NCBI GenBank assembly: GCA_046350295.1
Contig: JAXMAR010000040.1
Coordinates: 1 to 64,000 of the forward strand
Reading direction: 5' to 3'
Length of the DNA stretch: 64,000 nt
Source: JAXMAR01 sp046350295
Lineage (GTDB): Bacteria; Planctomycetota; Planctomycetia; Gemmatales; Gemmataceae
Below the pieces are notes generated by a model that was not told the origin of the DNA, did not search any database, and saw nothing but the letters and a program-made list of their open reading frames with translations. Below, one piece after another: positions 34,221-43,536 of this stretch. Each line of letters starts with the position of its first letter. Position 1 is the stretch's first letter. The translations under genes and the position numbers were made by a program.

Positions 34221-34823
34221 ATGAAGCGCAGGTTTCTTGCCATGATGATCGCCGTGGGTTTCCTGCTTTGGCACGCGCCGTCGCGAAGCCAGGAGAAGAA
34301 GGTCGATAAAGGGGCGATTCTGTTCGCCCCTTCGGTCCTCTTTCGCGGCGAGCTGGCGCGCATCGCGCCGCATCTCGACTTGACGGCCAGCGGCTGCGTG
34401 AAGATCGAGTACGTTGGGACCAAGAAGATCGTGGCTGAGCTGGAGACCTGGCGCGACGGCAAGGCGAAGTCGAGCGCGCTTGGCTGGATAGACGCAGTCG
34501 CCGCGGGTGAGGTGTCCTACTCCGTTCGTGAAGTCCGGGACGATGAAGGCAAGAAGAGGTACCGTTTCACCCTCGCCGCGCAGGGAACAACCGTGCAGAA
34601 AAACGTCGATATGCCAACGGTGAATCTCGATCTCGGCGTTTCTTCCACCAACCTGGACAAGCAGGTTCCCACCAAGGACGACGCGACCGTCGCCGTCTGG
34701 GTCATGACCGCCGGCAGGGGCTCCGACCACACGCGCCGCGAGTCCATCGAAGAGCGGGCCCGACGGGTGGAATGGGCGCTGGTGCTGAGAATCACGGTGA
34801 TGAAAAGCGAAGCCGTCGACTGA
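34221..34823 (+). CDS. Secreted protein of unknown function
   Basis: 200 aa with a signal peptide ending near 'SRSQEKK'. The mature part is mixed alpha/beta with no recognised motif. The ATG at 34221 has AGGAG immediately upstream, and the longer frame to 34143 is unsupported. It stands alone between the PIG-L unit and an esterase gene. Confidence 0.6.
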   Translation: MKRRFLAMMIAVGFLLWHAPSRSQEKKVDKGAILFAPSVLFRGELARIAPHLDLTASGCVKIEYVGTKKIVAELETWRDGKAKSSALGWIDAVAAGEVSYSVREVRDDEGKKRYRFTLAAQGTTVQKNVDMPTVNLDLGVSSTNLDKQVPTKDDATVAVWVMTAGRGSDHTRRESIEERARRVEWALVLRITVMKSEAVD

Positions 34824-34879
34824 CCGGTCCATTCGTTGGTTGCGTGTCTGAATAATTGGTTCCTTTCGGAGACTCCATC

Positions 34880-35779
34880 ATGCCCCGCCTCCTCGCGCTT
34901 GTCCTCCTCGCCTCTCCCGCTCTCGTCCATGCCCAAGAGCCGATCGTCATCGACCTCTGGCCCGGCAAAGCCCCCGGCGAAGCCAAGGAACTGCCGCCCG
35001 AGATCAATCTCACCAAGCCGGATGACAAGCCGGTCGGCGATCGCCCCATCATCAAGCTGACGAACGTTTCCCGGCCGACACTCTCCGTCTATCAACCCGC
35101 CGGCAAATCGACCGGCGCTGCCGTCATCGTCTGCCCCGGCGGCGGCCATAACATCCTCGCCTTCGATCACGAAGGGACGGAGGTCGCCCAGATGCTGGTC
35201 AAGCATGGCGTCGTCGGCATTGTCCTCAAGTACCGCGTGCCGGCGCGCAACCCGGCCAAGCGCTGGATCGCCGCCGTGCAGGACGCCCAGCGCGCCGTCC
35301 GCCTCGTCCGCGCCAGGGCCGGCGATTGGAACATCGACCCCAAGCGCGTCGGTATCCTCGGCTTCTCCGCCGGCGGGGAAACCGCGGGCCTCACCGCCAT
35401 CTTCAGCGAACGCCAGTACCCCACCGTCGACAAGCTCGACGATACCTCCTCGCGCCCGGATTTCGCCGCCCTCATCTACCCAGGCGGCCTGCTCGACAAG
35501 ATCGAGAAGGGGAGCCCCGCCAAGCTGCGCGACTATGTCCGCCCCACCAAGGACACGCCCCCCATGTTCTTCGCCCACGCCTTCAACGATCCCGTCGACG
35601 TCCGCAACAGCCTCCTTCTCGCCAACGAACTCAAGGCCCTCGGCGTCTCGTGCGAGATGCACCTCTACGCCACCGGCGGCCATGGCTACGGCATGCGCAA
35701 CACCGGCCACGCCTGCAACACCTGGCCGGACCGCTTCCTCGACTGGATGCGCGGCCAGGGCTACCTGAGCGCCAAGTAG
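34880..35779 (+). CDS. Secreted alpha/beta-hydrolase (esterase)
   Basis: 299 aa. A signal peptide ends near 'LVHAQEP'. 'VIVCPGGGHNILAFDHEG' is the oxyanion-hole region. 'GILGFSAGGETA' gives the nucleophile Ser at about residue 162. 'FNDPVD' may hold the acid, and 'GGHGYG' the catalytic His at about residue 268. The pattern fits acetyl-xylan-esterase-like and endo-xylanase-like planctomycete hydrolases. The substrate is unknown. A GGAG lies 8 nt before the ATG at 34880. Confidence 0.82.
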   Translation: MPRLLALVLLASPALVHAQEPIVIDLWPGKAPGEAKELPPEINLTKPDDKPVGDRPIIKLTNVSRPTLSVYQPAGKSTGAAVIVCPGGGHNILAFDHEGTEVAQMLVKHGVVGIVLKYRVPARNPAKRWIAAVQDAQRAVRLVRARAGDWNIDPKRVGILGFSAGGETAGLTAIFSERQYPTVDKLDDTSSRPDFAALIYPGGLLDKIEKGSPAKLRDYVRPTKDTPPMFFAHAFNDPVDVRNSLLLANELKALGVSCEMHLYATGGHGYGMRNTGHACNTWPDRFLDWMRGQGYLSAK

Positions 35780-35886
35780 TCTCGAGATTCTGACATTCTG
35801 ACATGACAATGTCGAAACCAGCGGCGGTTTCTTGTTCTCACGGTGACTTCATGTCGAGTGACGCCCGCCAACCGATGGAGAGCAGC

Positions 35887-37167
35887 ATGCGTGCAAGGAG
35901 AATCCCGCTATTTGTCATTGGCCTCGTCCTGTGCCTGGCGCTGAACGCGTCATCGCAGGATGAGGAGAAGAAGGGACCGAAAAAGGGTCCTCCGGACAAG
36001 AAGAAAGGGCCGCCGCGCTTCGAGCTGGGGAAGGTGCTGCCGCCGTTCGTGCGCGAGGAGCTCGACCTCAGCGCGGATCAGGAGAAGCAGATCGCGGACA
36101 TCGAAAAGGAAGTGCGGGCCAAGCTCCTCAAGATCTTGACCGACGACCAGAAACGGAAGATCGAGACGCTCAAGGGACCGAAGGCTCCACCGGACGGTAA
36201 GGAGAAAGGTCCCAAGGGTGCGCCGGATGGCAAGAGTAAGGAGTTCAAGGATGAAGCGAAGGTCGCTCCCGCTTCCGGCATCCAGTGGTACGCCACGTGG
36301 GAGAGCGGCCTGAAGGAGGCCGGGCGCAGCGGCAAGCCGATCTTCCTCGTTTCCGCGGCGCCCCACTGCGCCGGGGTCTCGGGGACCTGGTGACCGGGCA
36401 AGACCGACATGGACAGGAGTTTCCTGTCCGACGCCGCGGTGATCACCGCCTCGCGCCGGTTCGTCTGTATCCGCCTGTTGAGCTACGAGAACAAGGAGGA
36501 AGCCGCGCTGCTCAAAAGTTTGGGCGGCACGCGCTCGGGGGAAGCCGAGAACACCTTGTGCTGCGTCCTGGCTCCGGATGGCAAGCGCCGCCTCACGGCG
36601 GTGCGGCGCGGCCCGCGCGAGATCTTTCGCAGCGCCGCCAACATGGCCCGCGAGCTCGAATCACTCGCCGCCGGTTTCACGCCGCGCGCGACGGATGATG
36701 TCTCCGAGCTGCCGCTCGTCGTCGGTGTCCGTCTCGCCGTCAACGTCGCCGCCTGCGACAAGCAACCGCTCGTCTTGTTCCTCGATTCCGACCCGAGAAT
36801 CGACACGGCGCTCAGGCGCCTCGCCTGGGACAAAGAGTTCGTCGGCCGGTTTGTCTTCGCGAAGGCGAGCGCCAAGGAGTTGGCAGCCATCAAAGGGGCG
36901 AAGCCGGGAGTCGGTCTGGTCGTCGTTCAATCGGATCCGTTCGGCATCGAAGGGGAGGCGATCGCCCAGGCGCCGGCGCGCTCGGTGGAGACGGACGGCG
37001 CCGCCTGCTTGCGTGAAGGGCTCGTCGCGTTCAAGCGCGGCGCGGGCGATTTCTGGACGCACGTCGCGGAAGGCCAGCGCCGCGGCGTCTTCTGGGAGAC
37101 GCAGACCCCGGTGACTGATCCGATGGAGTTCCGTGCCCGCGAGAAGGGCCGGTTGAAGCGACCGTGA
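35887..37167 (+). CDS. Candidate selenoprotein: LTXXQ-like plus thioredoxin-like, in-frame UGA
   Basis: Read through one TGA at 36391-36393, the frame gives 426 aa with residue 169 as the UGA position. A signal peptide (about 1-24) is followed by Lys/Pro-rich sequence. Residues about 40-85 form a helical 'LDLSADQEKQIADIE...LLKILTDDQKRKIE' domain like Spy/LTXXQ. From about residue 145 there is a thioredoxin-like core: 'SGKPIFLVSA', His160-Cys161, then 'GTW-UGA-PGKTDMDRSFLSD' and 'RRFVCIRL'. Both halves share frame and base use, and the ATG at 36409 after the stop has no ribosome-binding site. A hairpin fitting a bacterial SECIS lies 25 nt after the UGA. The alternative is a nonsense mutation. 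Confidence 0.7.
36394..36429 (+). promoter_or_regulatory. SECIS-like hairpin after UGA
   Basis: GGACAGGA (36411-36418), loop GTT (36419-36421), TCCTGTCC (36422-36429): a perfect 8-bp stem. The loop begins 25 nt after the UGA, and G is its first base, as expected for bacterial SelB-binding elements (G early in the apical loop, roughly 16-37 nt from the UGA). Identification is by form, not by search. Confidence 0.6.
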
Positions 37168-37182
37168 GTCGTGGCGCCACAT

Positions 37183-38481
37183 TCAGGTCGCTGCGTCGCG
37201 CGTCGGTTTGCGCAACAAGGCGCTGAGCAGCACCGCGCTCAGCAAGAGCCCGGCGGAGATGTAAAAGGCCATGTCGAGGCGGCCGGTCAGGTCCTTGATG
37301 TAACCGGCGAGTTGCGGCACGAAAAAGGCGGCGCCCCAGCCGAGGAAGACCAGGCCATAGTTCAAGCCGAGGTTCTTGGCCCCGAAGTAGTCGGCCGTGA
37401 ACGCGGGCAGCAGCGCCAGGCCGCCCCCGTATTGCCAGTACGCCACGCCGACCGCCACGAACAACAGCGCTACGCTTCCCGATTCCATGATGCTCGGCAT
37501 CGCCAACAGGCAGGCGGCCGAGATGGCGCCGTTGATCCGGTACGCCGCGCCGCGGCCGATGCGGTCCGAGTACAGACCCGTGCCGATTCGTCCCGTGGCG
37601 TTGACCACGCCGCCGAAGGACGACAGCAGCCAGGCGTTGGCCGCCAGAAACGCCACGGTGGCTGCCGTGCTGTTGAGCATCGGCGTCGCGTTGGCGATGA
37701 TCAGCAAGCCCGACTGGGCCGAGCCGATGAAGAGAAACACGAGGGCGTAGAACTGCCAGGTCCGCAGCATCTCCCCGGCCGACCAGTCACCGCTCGCTGT
37801 CTTTGGCGCGCTTGCCGGCGGCAGGGGATCGCCCGGCGGCGCTTGCGCCATCTTCCCCGGCGGCACGTATCCCGGCGGCGGCCAGGCGAGCAACTGTCCG
37901 GCCAGGATCACGACAATCGCGAAGAGGATGCCGAGTCCGATGAAGCTGCCGGACAGGCCATAGTTGGCGATGAGGTGCTCCGCGAGCGGCGATATGTAGA
38001 TCGCCGCGCCTCCATAGCCGCCGACGACGAGACCGACGACCAGGCCGCGCCGGTGCGGCCCAAACCATTTGACGGCGGCGGGTGTCCCCGCCGCATAGCC
38101 GAAGCCCATGCCGACGCCCCCGAGCACGCCAAAGCCGATGATCAACCCGGTATGGCTCTTCATCAACCCCGCGAGGATGCAGCCTGCCGCCAGGCAAAGG
38201 CCGCCGAGCGTGGCGCCGATCTTCGGTCCCAAACGATCCTGCAACCGTCCGCCCGGGATCATCGCCAGGGCGAAGATGAAGCCGCACAGCGAGTAGGACC
38301 AGGTCGCTTCGGCGTCGGTAAGGTAGGTCCAACCCTCGTTCAGTCCGGTCATCGGAGCGTCGGGCGGACCGCCAAGCAGCCCCTTCTTCCAGACGCTCCA
38401 GGCGTAGAGGATCCCCAGGCACAGGTTGACGGCCATGCCGGCGAACACCACCACCCAGGCGCGGGGTGGAACTCTTTGCAT
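37183..38481 (-). CDS. MFS transporter, OxlT-like
   Basis: 432 aa with about 12 membrane segments. 'NLCLGILYAWSVWKKGL', 'GGRLQDRLGPKIGATLGGLCLAAGC' (motif-A-like loop 2-3) and 'GGVGMGFGYAAGTPAAVKWFGPHRRGLVVGLVVGGYGGAA' in parts match the oxalate/formate antiporter (OFA) branch. A Pro-rich loop of about 35 residues lies between the two halves. The ATG at 38481 has GGAGAG upstream. It converges on the candidate selenoprotein gene with a 15-bp gap. The substrate is not determined; a carboxylate is likely from the family. Confidence 0.85.
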   Translation of the reverse strand: MQRVPPRAWVVVFAGMAVNLCLGILYAWSVWKKGLLGGPPDAPMTGLNEGWTYLTDAEATWSYSLCGFIFALAMIPGGRLQDRLGPKIGATLGGLCLAAGCILAGLMKSHTGLIIGFGVLGGVGMGFGYAAGTPAAVKWFGPHRRGLVVGLVVGGYGGAAIYISPLAEHLIANYGLSGSFIGLGILFAIVVILAGQLLAWPPPGYVPPGKMAQAPPGDPLPPASAPKTASGDWSAGEMLRTWQFYALVFLFIGSAQSGLLIIANATPMLNSTAATVAFLAANAWLLSSFGGVVNATGRIGTGLYSDRIGRGAAYRINGAISAACLLAMPSIMESGSVALLFVAVGVAYWQYGGGLALLPAFTADYFGAKNLGLNYGLVFLGWGAAFFVPQLAGYIKDLTGRLDMAFYISAGLLLSAVLLSALLRKPTRDAAT

Positions 38482-38669
38482 CGGTCTCTCCAAACAGCGA
38501 GGCCTGTCGGAGGCGGACGCGTGAGCGATGGGAACCCTCACGCGCCGGCGCCGGCAATCGCTATGTGACTCTGTTGTATGCGGCGGCGCCCGCACGGACG
38601 GCGCGAACGCTTTCAAATCGCCGCCGCTCATTTACAATGAACGAAACGATGAAGGGAACCGAGGACCTG

Positions 38670-39293
38670 ATGAAGACGACGATCCGAATTGTGGCCGGGA
38701 GCCTGCGTGGCCGAAAGCTGACCTGCGACGTGAACCCCGAGCTACGCCCGACGCCGCAGATGGTGCGCGAGGCGTTCTTCAGCATCCTGGGCAACGCCAT
38801 CCCGGGGCGCGTCTTCGTCGATCTGTTCGCCGGCACGGGGGTGGTCGGCCTGGAGGCGCTGAGCCGGGGCGCGAGCCAGGCGCTCTTCGTCGAGCGTGAT
38901 TTCCGCCACGCCCAGGACCTCGAGCGCCACATCCGCGCCTTCGGCGTCACCCGGCAGGCAAAGCTGTTCCGCACCGACGTCTACCGCTGGATCGCCGCCT
39001 GGCGGCCGCCGAGCGAGGCGGTGAACGTTTTCCTCAGCCCGCCGTTCGCCGATCTGGACGAGCGCACGGACAACCTGCGCGAAGCGCTGGCCGCTCTGCA
39101 GGACAAGGTCGCCGAGGACTCCGTCATCGTTCTGCAGAGCGAGCGCGGCTCGGCCATGGAAGACGCCCCCGAAATGGCCGGCTGGGAGTATCGCCGCTAT
39201 AGCCGCAATGTCCTGATGATCTGGCAGAAGGCCGCGGCGCAGGTCAGCGACGTTTCCAAGGTCGAGATTGAGCACGATGGTGATGGCGATTAG
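38670..39293 (+). CDS. rsmD: 16S rRNA (guanine(966)-N(2))-methyltransferase-like
   Basis: 207 aa from the ATG at 38670 (MKTTIRIVAGSLRGRKL), which has GAGGA just upstream; ATGs at 38637 and 38649 lack it. 'RIVAGSLRGRKL', 'RPTPQMVREAFFSIL' and the SAM motif 'VDLFAGTGVVGLEALSRGA' are typical of RsmD. Motif IV is normally D/N-P-P-Y/F; here it reads Ser-Pro-Pro-Phe (FLSPPF). It would methylate 16S rRNA. The loss of the acidic or amide residue could reduce activity or reflect a divergent paralogue. Confidence 0.85.
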   Translation: MKTTIRIVAGSLRGRKLTCDVNPELRPTPQMVREAFFSILGNAIPGRVFVDLFAGTGVVGLEALSRGASQALFVERDFRHAQDLERHIRAFGVTRQAKLFRTDVYRWIAAWRPPSEAVNVFLSPPFADLDERTDNLREALAALQDKVAEDSVIVLQSERGSAMEDAPEMAGWEYRRYSRNVLMIWQKAAAQVSDVSKVEIEHDGDGD

Positions 39294-39418
39294 GAAGACG
39301 ATCCGCTCAGGCGCGTTCTCCTGTGGTCCTCTTCCTATTCGCAGTCGCTCACTAGCCCCATGCGAGTGGGAGGGATCGTGACGGATCGCTCCGCCAATCG
39401 ACTCCGCTTCGAGGCCCC

Positions 39419-40768
39419 ATGACGCAGCGCGAGTTCGCCCTCGATGTCGTGCGAAAGCTCCAAGGCGCCGGGCATCAAGCGCTCTGGGCCGGGGGCTGCG
39501 TCCGCGATGAGTTGCTCGGTCTGGTCCCCAAGGACTACGACGTCGCCACCGACGCCCGGCCCGAGGAGGTCCGCAAGCTGTTTCGCCGCACCATCGAGGT
39601 CGGCGAGAGCTTCGGGGTCCTCAAGATCATCGGCCCGCAACGGGACGGCGAACACATCCTCGTCGAGGTCGCCACGTTCCGGACCGAGACCGGTTATTCC
39701 GACGGCCGCCGTCCCGACTCGGTCGCCTTCGCCTCGGCCCGCGAGGATGCCCTGCGCCGCGACTTCACCGTCAACGGCATGTTCCACGATCCGATCGCCG
39801 ATCAACTCCATGACTTCGTCGGCGGCCGGGCCGACCTCGAGGCGCGAGTCCTCCGCGCCATCGGCAATCCGCTGGAGCGCTTCCAGGAGGACAAGCTACG
39901 GCTGTTGCGCGCGGTCCGAATCGCCACGCGTTTCGATTTCACCATCGAGCCGGCGACGCGCGACGCCGTTCGCGCCATGGCCTCGGGCCTTCCCGTCGTC
40001 AGCGCCGAGCGTATCGCGGAGGAACTGCGTCGCCTGCTCACCCAGCCGCGCCGCGCCGAGGGCATGTGCCTTCTCTACGATCTTGGCCTCATTGAGCCGA
40101 TCCTGTCTGAATTGCTGCCGATGAAGGGCTTGCCGCAAGGGCTGCCGGATGCGCCGCGCGGCGACCTCTGGGACCACGTCATGGAGGTGCTGCGTGGCCT
40201 CGGCCCCGACGTCTCCTTCCCGCTGGCCCTCGCAGCGCTGTTGCACGACGTCGGCAAGCCGCGTACCCTCGGTCGCACCCCCGAGCGCTACACGTTCTAC
40301 TACCACGAGCACGTGGGCGCCCGCCTTGCCGATGACATCGGCCGCCGCCTCAAGCTCTCCAACGCCGAGCGCGAGCGCGTCGTCTGGCTTGTCGAAAAGC
40401 ACCAGATCCTGGCCGACGCCAAGGAAATGCGCACGAGCAAGCTCAAGACGATCCTCAACCATCCGGGCATCCGGGAGCTTCTCACGCTCCACCGCGCCGA
40501 TGCCGTCGCGAGCGGCAAGAGCGCCGAGCACGTCGACTACTGCGAGTTCCTCCTGCGCGAGTGGACGCCCGAAGACCTCAATCCGCCCCCCTTGATCAGC
40601 GGCCACGACCTGACTCGCCGCGGCTTACCACCCGGCCCCCAGTTCAAGGTCCTGCTCGACGCCGTCCGCGAAGCCCAGCTTGACGGCACGGTCCGCAATA
40701 CCAAGCAAGCGTTCGAGCTTGTCGAGCGCCTCCTCGCCGAGTCGGATAAGCAGGCAAACCCATCCTAG
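39419..40768 (+). CDS. tRNA nucleotidyltransferase / poly(A) polymerase family
   Basis: 449 aa. 'ALWAGGCVRDELLGLVPKDYDVATDARPEEV' has the class II nucleotidyltransferase signature, with the D-x-D metal ligands in 'DYDVAT'. 'RRDFTVNGMFHDP' and 'DKLRLLRAVRIATRFDFTIEPAT' are further family motifs. The C-terminal part has HD-like features ('LLHDVGKPRTL', 'YYHEHVGARLADDI'). CCA addition or poly(A) addition are both possible, and the HD domain is common in CCA-adding members. A tandem repeat follows its stop. Confidence 0.88.
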   Translation: MTQREFALDVVRKLQGAGHQALWAGGCVRDELLGLVPKDYDVATDARPEEVRKLFRRTIEVGESFGVLKIIGPQRDGEHILVEVATFRTETGYSDGRRPDSVAFASAREDALRRDFTVNGMFHDPIADQLHDFVGGRADLEARVLRAIGNPLERFQEDKLRLLRAVRIATRFDFTIEPATRDAVRAMASGLPVVSAERIAEELRRLLTQPRRAEGMCLLYDLGLIEPILSELLPMKGLPQGLPDAPRGDLWDHVMEVLRGLGPDVSFPLALAALLHDVGKPRTLGRTPERYTFYYHEHVGARLADDIGRRLKLSNAERERVVWLVEKHQILADAKEMRTSKLKTILNHPGIRELLTLHRADAVASGKSAEHVDYCEFLLREWTPEDLNPPPLISGHDLTRRGLPPGPQFKVLLDAVREAQLDGTVRNTKQAFELVERLLAESDKQANPS

Positions 40769-40782
40769 AGCAGCGTCCGCCC

Positions 40783-40832
40783 GTAGGTCCGGCGAGCCGA
40801 GCCGGACGTAGGTCCGGCGAGCCGAGCCGGAC
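40783..40832. repeat. 25-bp tandem duplication with internal palindrome
   Basis: The unit GTAGGTCCGGCGAGCCGAGC plus CGGAC is present twice in direct succession (40783-40807 and 40808-40832) with no mismatch. Inside each unit GTCCGGC and GCCGGAC form a 7-bp stem with a 7-nt loop. It lies between convergent genes, so it may serve as a bidirectional terminator or be a dispersed repeat. Confidence 0.85.
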
Positions 40833-40899
40833 CTGCCGTGAACACTCGCGCAAACCGTCACTATTCTGTCATGCCCTCGCAGTGTCAACCACCGGACGC

Positions 40900-42520
40900 C
40901 TATTCGAACGCCCGCAGCGCCGCTTCCACATGCTGATCCTGCGGGTTCTCCGTCCGCAACGTCCGCAGCTCCACCCACGCTTTGAGCGGCTGGTCGGTCA
41001 GTCCCATGTAGATCGCCTTGAGGAAACGGTGCTGGCTCCGCCAGTAGTTTGGATCGCGACGGTTGAACTCGATGCGTCCCTTGCCGGGCGCCGCCGGCGC
41101 GTCTTGCTCCTCCGCGCCCATCTCCTCCGGCGCCGGCGCGGCGGCGTCGCTCGGCAGCGCCTTTTCCGCCCGTGCCAGGTGCTCCCGCGCTTGCTCGAGC
41201 TGCTTGCCGTCGGCGGAGCGGCGCAGGCAAAAGGCGGCAAGGGCAAGCTGGCATTCCGGCTCCTTGCCGTGCTTGGCGGTCAGGTCGCGCACGAGCTCTT
41301 CGGCACGCTCGAGCCGGCCCTGATCGAAAAGGAGGAAAGCGAGCATGAGGTCCGTGCGCAGGCTGGGGGCGCGCTTGTGCATTTCCTCCATCACCTCGAT
41401 CGCTTCCTTCGCTCTTCCCTGCGTCACGAGGCAACAGGCCGGGGTCCCTGACGCCGGTGGCACGCTCAAGCGCGGCCTTGACGGCCTTGCGATAGAAGAA
41501 CTCGCCGCTCCCTTTGTCGACTAGTTGCTCGAGCATGACGCCGACCATCATCGCCGCGTTCCAGGCGGTCGCCTTGTCTTCCGACTCGACCAGGCGCGCC
41601 ACCGGATCGAGAATCTCCACGAGCCGGTCTTTCTGCGCTTTCGTCAGCGCGGCGCCCGCCCCTTCCATCTGGAAGAGCATGAGCTGAACGTTGATTGCCA
41701 TCGCGAAGCAAGAGAAATCGGTCTTGCGCGCCTTGCCCAGCAACACCATCTCCTCGATGAACAGTGGGTGCAACATGAGCTGCCCCGCCGCGCGCGGATC
41801 GAGCTTGCCCAGCGCCACGTCGCATGTCGAGGCCAGCATGCGGTTCTCCATGAGCATGCCGAGCCGCTCCAGCACGGTCTCCTCGTCGACCGGCGCCAGC
41901 AGCCGCGTCTGTGTCAGGTATTCGGCAGCCTTGTCGACGTGCTTCTTCGCTTCCTCCGCCTGCTCGCGCTTGATCCCTTTGCTGGAGGCAAAGACGCCGG
42001 CCGGGCCCAGCTTCCAGTCCGCGGAAAACGCCCCGTCCTTGCCGAGGATCTGGTAGACCCGCGCCCGCTCGACGTGTGCCATCTCGCGCCGGCAGCGGAA
42101 GTCCCTGGGCCCCGCCTCGATCCCCTTCCGGCACCACTCCGTCCCCTCGTCGATCCGTTCCAGCTCCGCCAGCGCCCGGCCGAACATCGCTTTTTCCCAG
42201 CCGCCGCAGTCCCTTTCAGCGACACGCGCTTTCAACAACGCCACGACGCCACGAAAGCAATCCGCTCGCTTCTCCTTCTGGTCGGGGGGATAGGCCGCGC
42301 CCAGCGCCAGATGCGTCTCCGGATTGCTCGCGTCCTTTTTGAGGCGCGCCTCCAAGGCCTCGACGCTCGGCGCCTTCTCGCCTGAATTGAACTGCCAATC
42401 GTAGCGGAAGTTGAACGGCGGCCGTGGCACGCACACCGCCTCACGCAGCTTCTCCGGCCGCGTCGTCTGCGCCTGGGCTGCGGGAACGAAAAGGGCAAGG
42501 AGAGTGAGCGAGCGAATCAT
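40900..42520 (-). pseudogene. TPR-like repeat protein gene broken by a frameshift
   Basis: The N-terminal part starts at the ATG at 42520 with GGAGG 5 nt upstream and has a signal peptide ('LTLLALFVPAAQAQ'). About 350 residues of helical, TPR-like sequence follow in one frame. Near 41420-41465 the sensible sequence moves to another frame, continuing 'TQGRAKEAIEVMEEMHKRAP' to a stop at 40900. The old frame stays open but becomes Arg/Pro/Gly-rich nonsense. About 540 aa would result if corrected. A real pseudogene, a sequencing indel and programmed frameshifting are all possible; an indel is simplest. Confidence 0.75.
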
Positions 42521-42681
42521 GAGACCTCCGTGTCTGGGTATCGACTTCGAAGCCTGGCGCCTGGCGTGGGCAGCGCGTGGCAAGCGCTCCCGAGGGAAGT
42601 GGGTGCGATTGTATCTTGGACCTGGCGATCAGGGTCAAGGCCGATGCCAGGTCACAGGCAATGGCCGGCCGCGGGCCGCCC

Positions 42682-43536
42682 TCACCCTGCGACCTGGCAG
42701 GCCGCCCGCGCCGCCTCGCTCAGGTGGCGCAGCATCTCTCCGCAGGTGGGCCAACGATCCTGTGGTACCGGGGCGAGCCCGCGCTTGATGATCGCGACTT
42801 CCGCCGGTGTCAAGCGGCTCAGGTCCGGCGCCGGCCGCACATAGTCGGGGTTGAATCCGGGGGGCGGTTCGAAGGGCAGGGCGCCGGTCCGCAGTTGCAC
42901 ATAGGTTATCGCGAGGGCGTACTGGTCCGTGCGGTCGCTGAGCCAGCCGTGGAAGATCTCGGGCGCCGCGTAGTTGAGCGTGCCGACGCGGCGGTGATGC
43001 CAAATCGGCCCGGTCGTCTGTACGGCCAGGCTGAAATCGGCGAGCTTCACCTTTTGTCCCAGTACCAGCAAGTTGCTCGGCTTGACGTCGCAGTGCCGGA
43101 ACGCGACGCGCTGGCCATCCATCTTGTGCTGGCGGGCATTGAGAAAGTCGAGCGCCTTGGCGGCCTGACTCAGGAAGAAGCACAGGTGCTCCGCCGTGAT
43201 GGGACCGCCGAATTCAGCGAGATAGACTTCGAGAAGGTCGAGCAGGTTGCCGTCCGCCAGTTCCATCACGAGGACGAGATAGCCGGGGCAACTCCAGATC
43301 TGCTCGGGTTTGAGGAGGTGTGGATGATCGAGCTGGCGGATCGCCTGAAGTGCGCGGACCTCCTGAGCCGCCGCCGTGAGCTGGCTGTCGCTGGGCAGGA
43401 ACTTGAGCGCCCGCACGGCGCCGTCCTGGCGCTGCGCCTTCCACACCTCGCCCCAGCCGCCGCGGCCAAGGAACTGTGTCAGCTCGTACCCCGGATAGGG
43501 TTGACAACCCGGAGCCAGGTGCAGGGCGGACGCCAC
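42682..43536 (-). CDS. Ser/Thr protein kinase with atypical motifs
   Basis: 284 aa from a GTG at 43536, chosen because the kinase domain starts soon after. The frame is open to an ATG at 43815 that overlaps the divergent threonine synthase start. 'LGRGGWGEVWKA' is the Gly-loop and 'VRALKFL' holds the ATP Lys. 'FRHCDVKPSNLL' is the catalytic loop with Cys in place of Arg (HCD). 'LADFSLAV' replaces DFG by DFS, and 'YAAPEIF' is the APE motif. No membrane segment or extra domain follows. The Asp, Lys and Asn are kept, so activity is plausible. Confidence 0.82.
   Translation of the reverse strand: MASALHLAPGCQPYPGYELTQFLGRGGWGEVWKAQRQDGAVRALKFLPSDSQLTAAAQEVRALQAIRQLDHPHLLKPEQIWSCPGYLVLVMELADGNLLDLLEVYLAEFGGPITAEHLCFFLSQAAKALDFLNARQHKMDGQRVAFRHCDVKPSNLLVLGQKVKLADFSLAVQTTGPIWHHRRVGTLNYAAPEIFHGWLSDRTDQYALAITYVQLRTGALPFEPPPGFNPDYVRPAPDLSRLTPAEVAIIKRGLAPVPQDRWPTCGEMLRHLSEAARAACQVAG

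Noticed and set aside
36391..36393. UGA read as tryptophan across the genome (recoded genetic code)
   Set aside because: Many genes here end in UGA at family-typical positions (nuoE, nuoF, nuoD), so UGA is a normal stop in this genome.
36409..37167. Independent gene starting at the ATG after the UGA
   Set aside because: No ribosome-binding site before this ATG, the frame is continuous with the upstream part, and the thioredoxin-like core spans the UGA.
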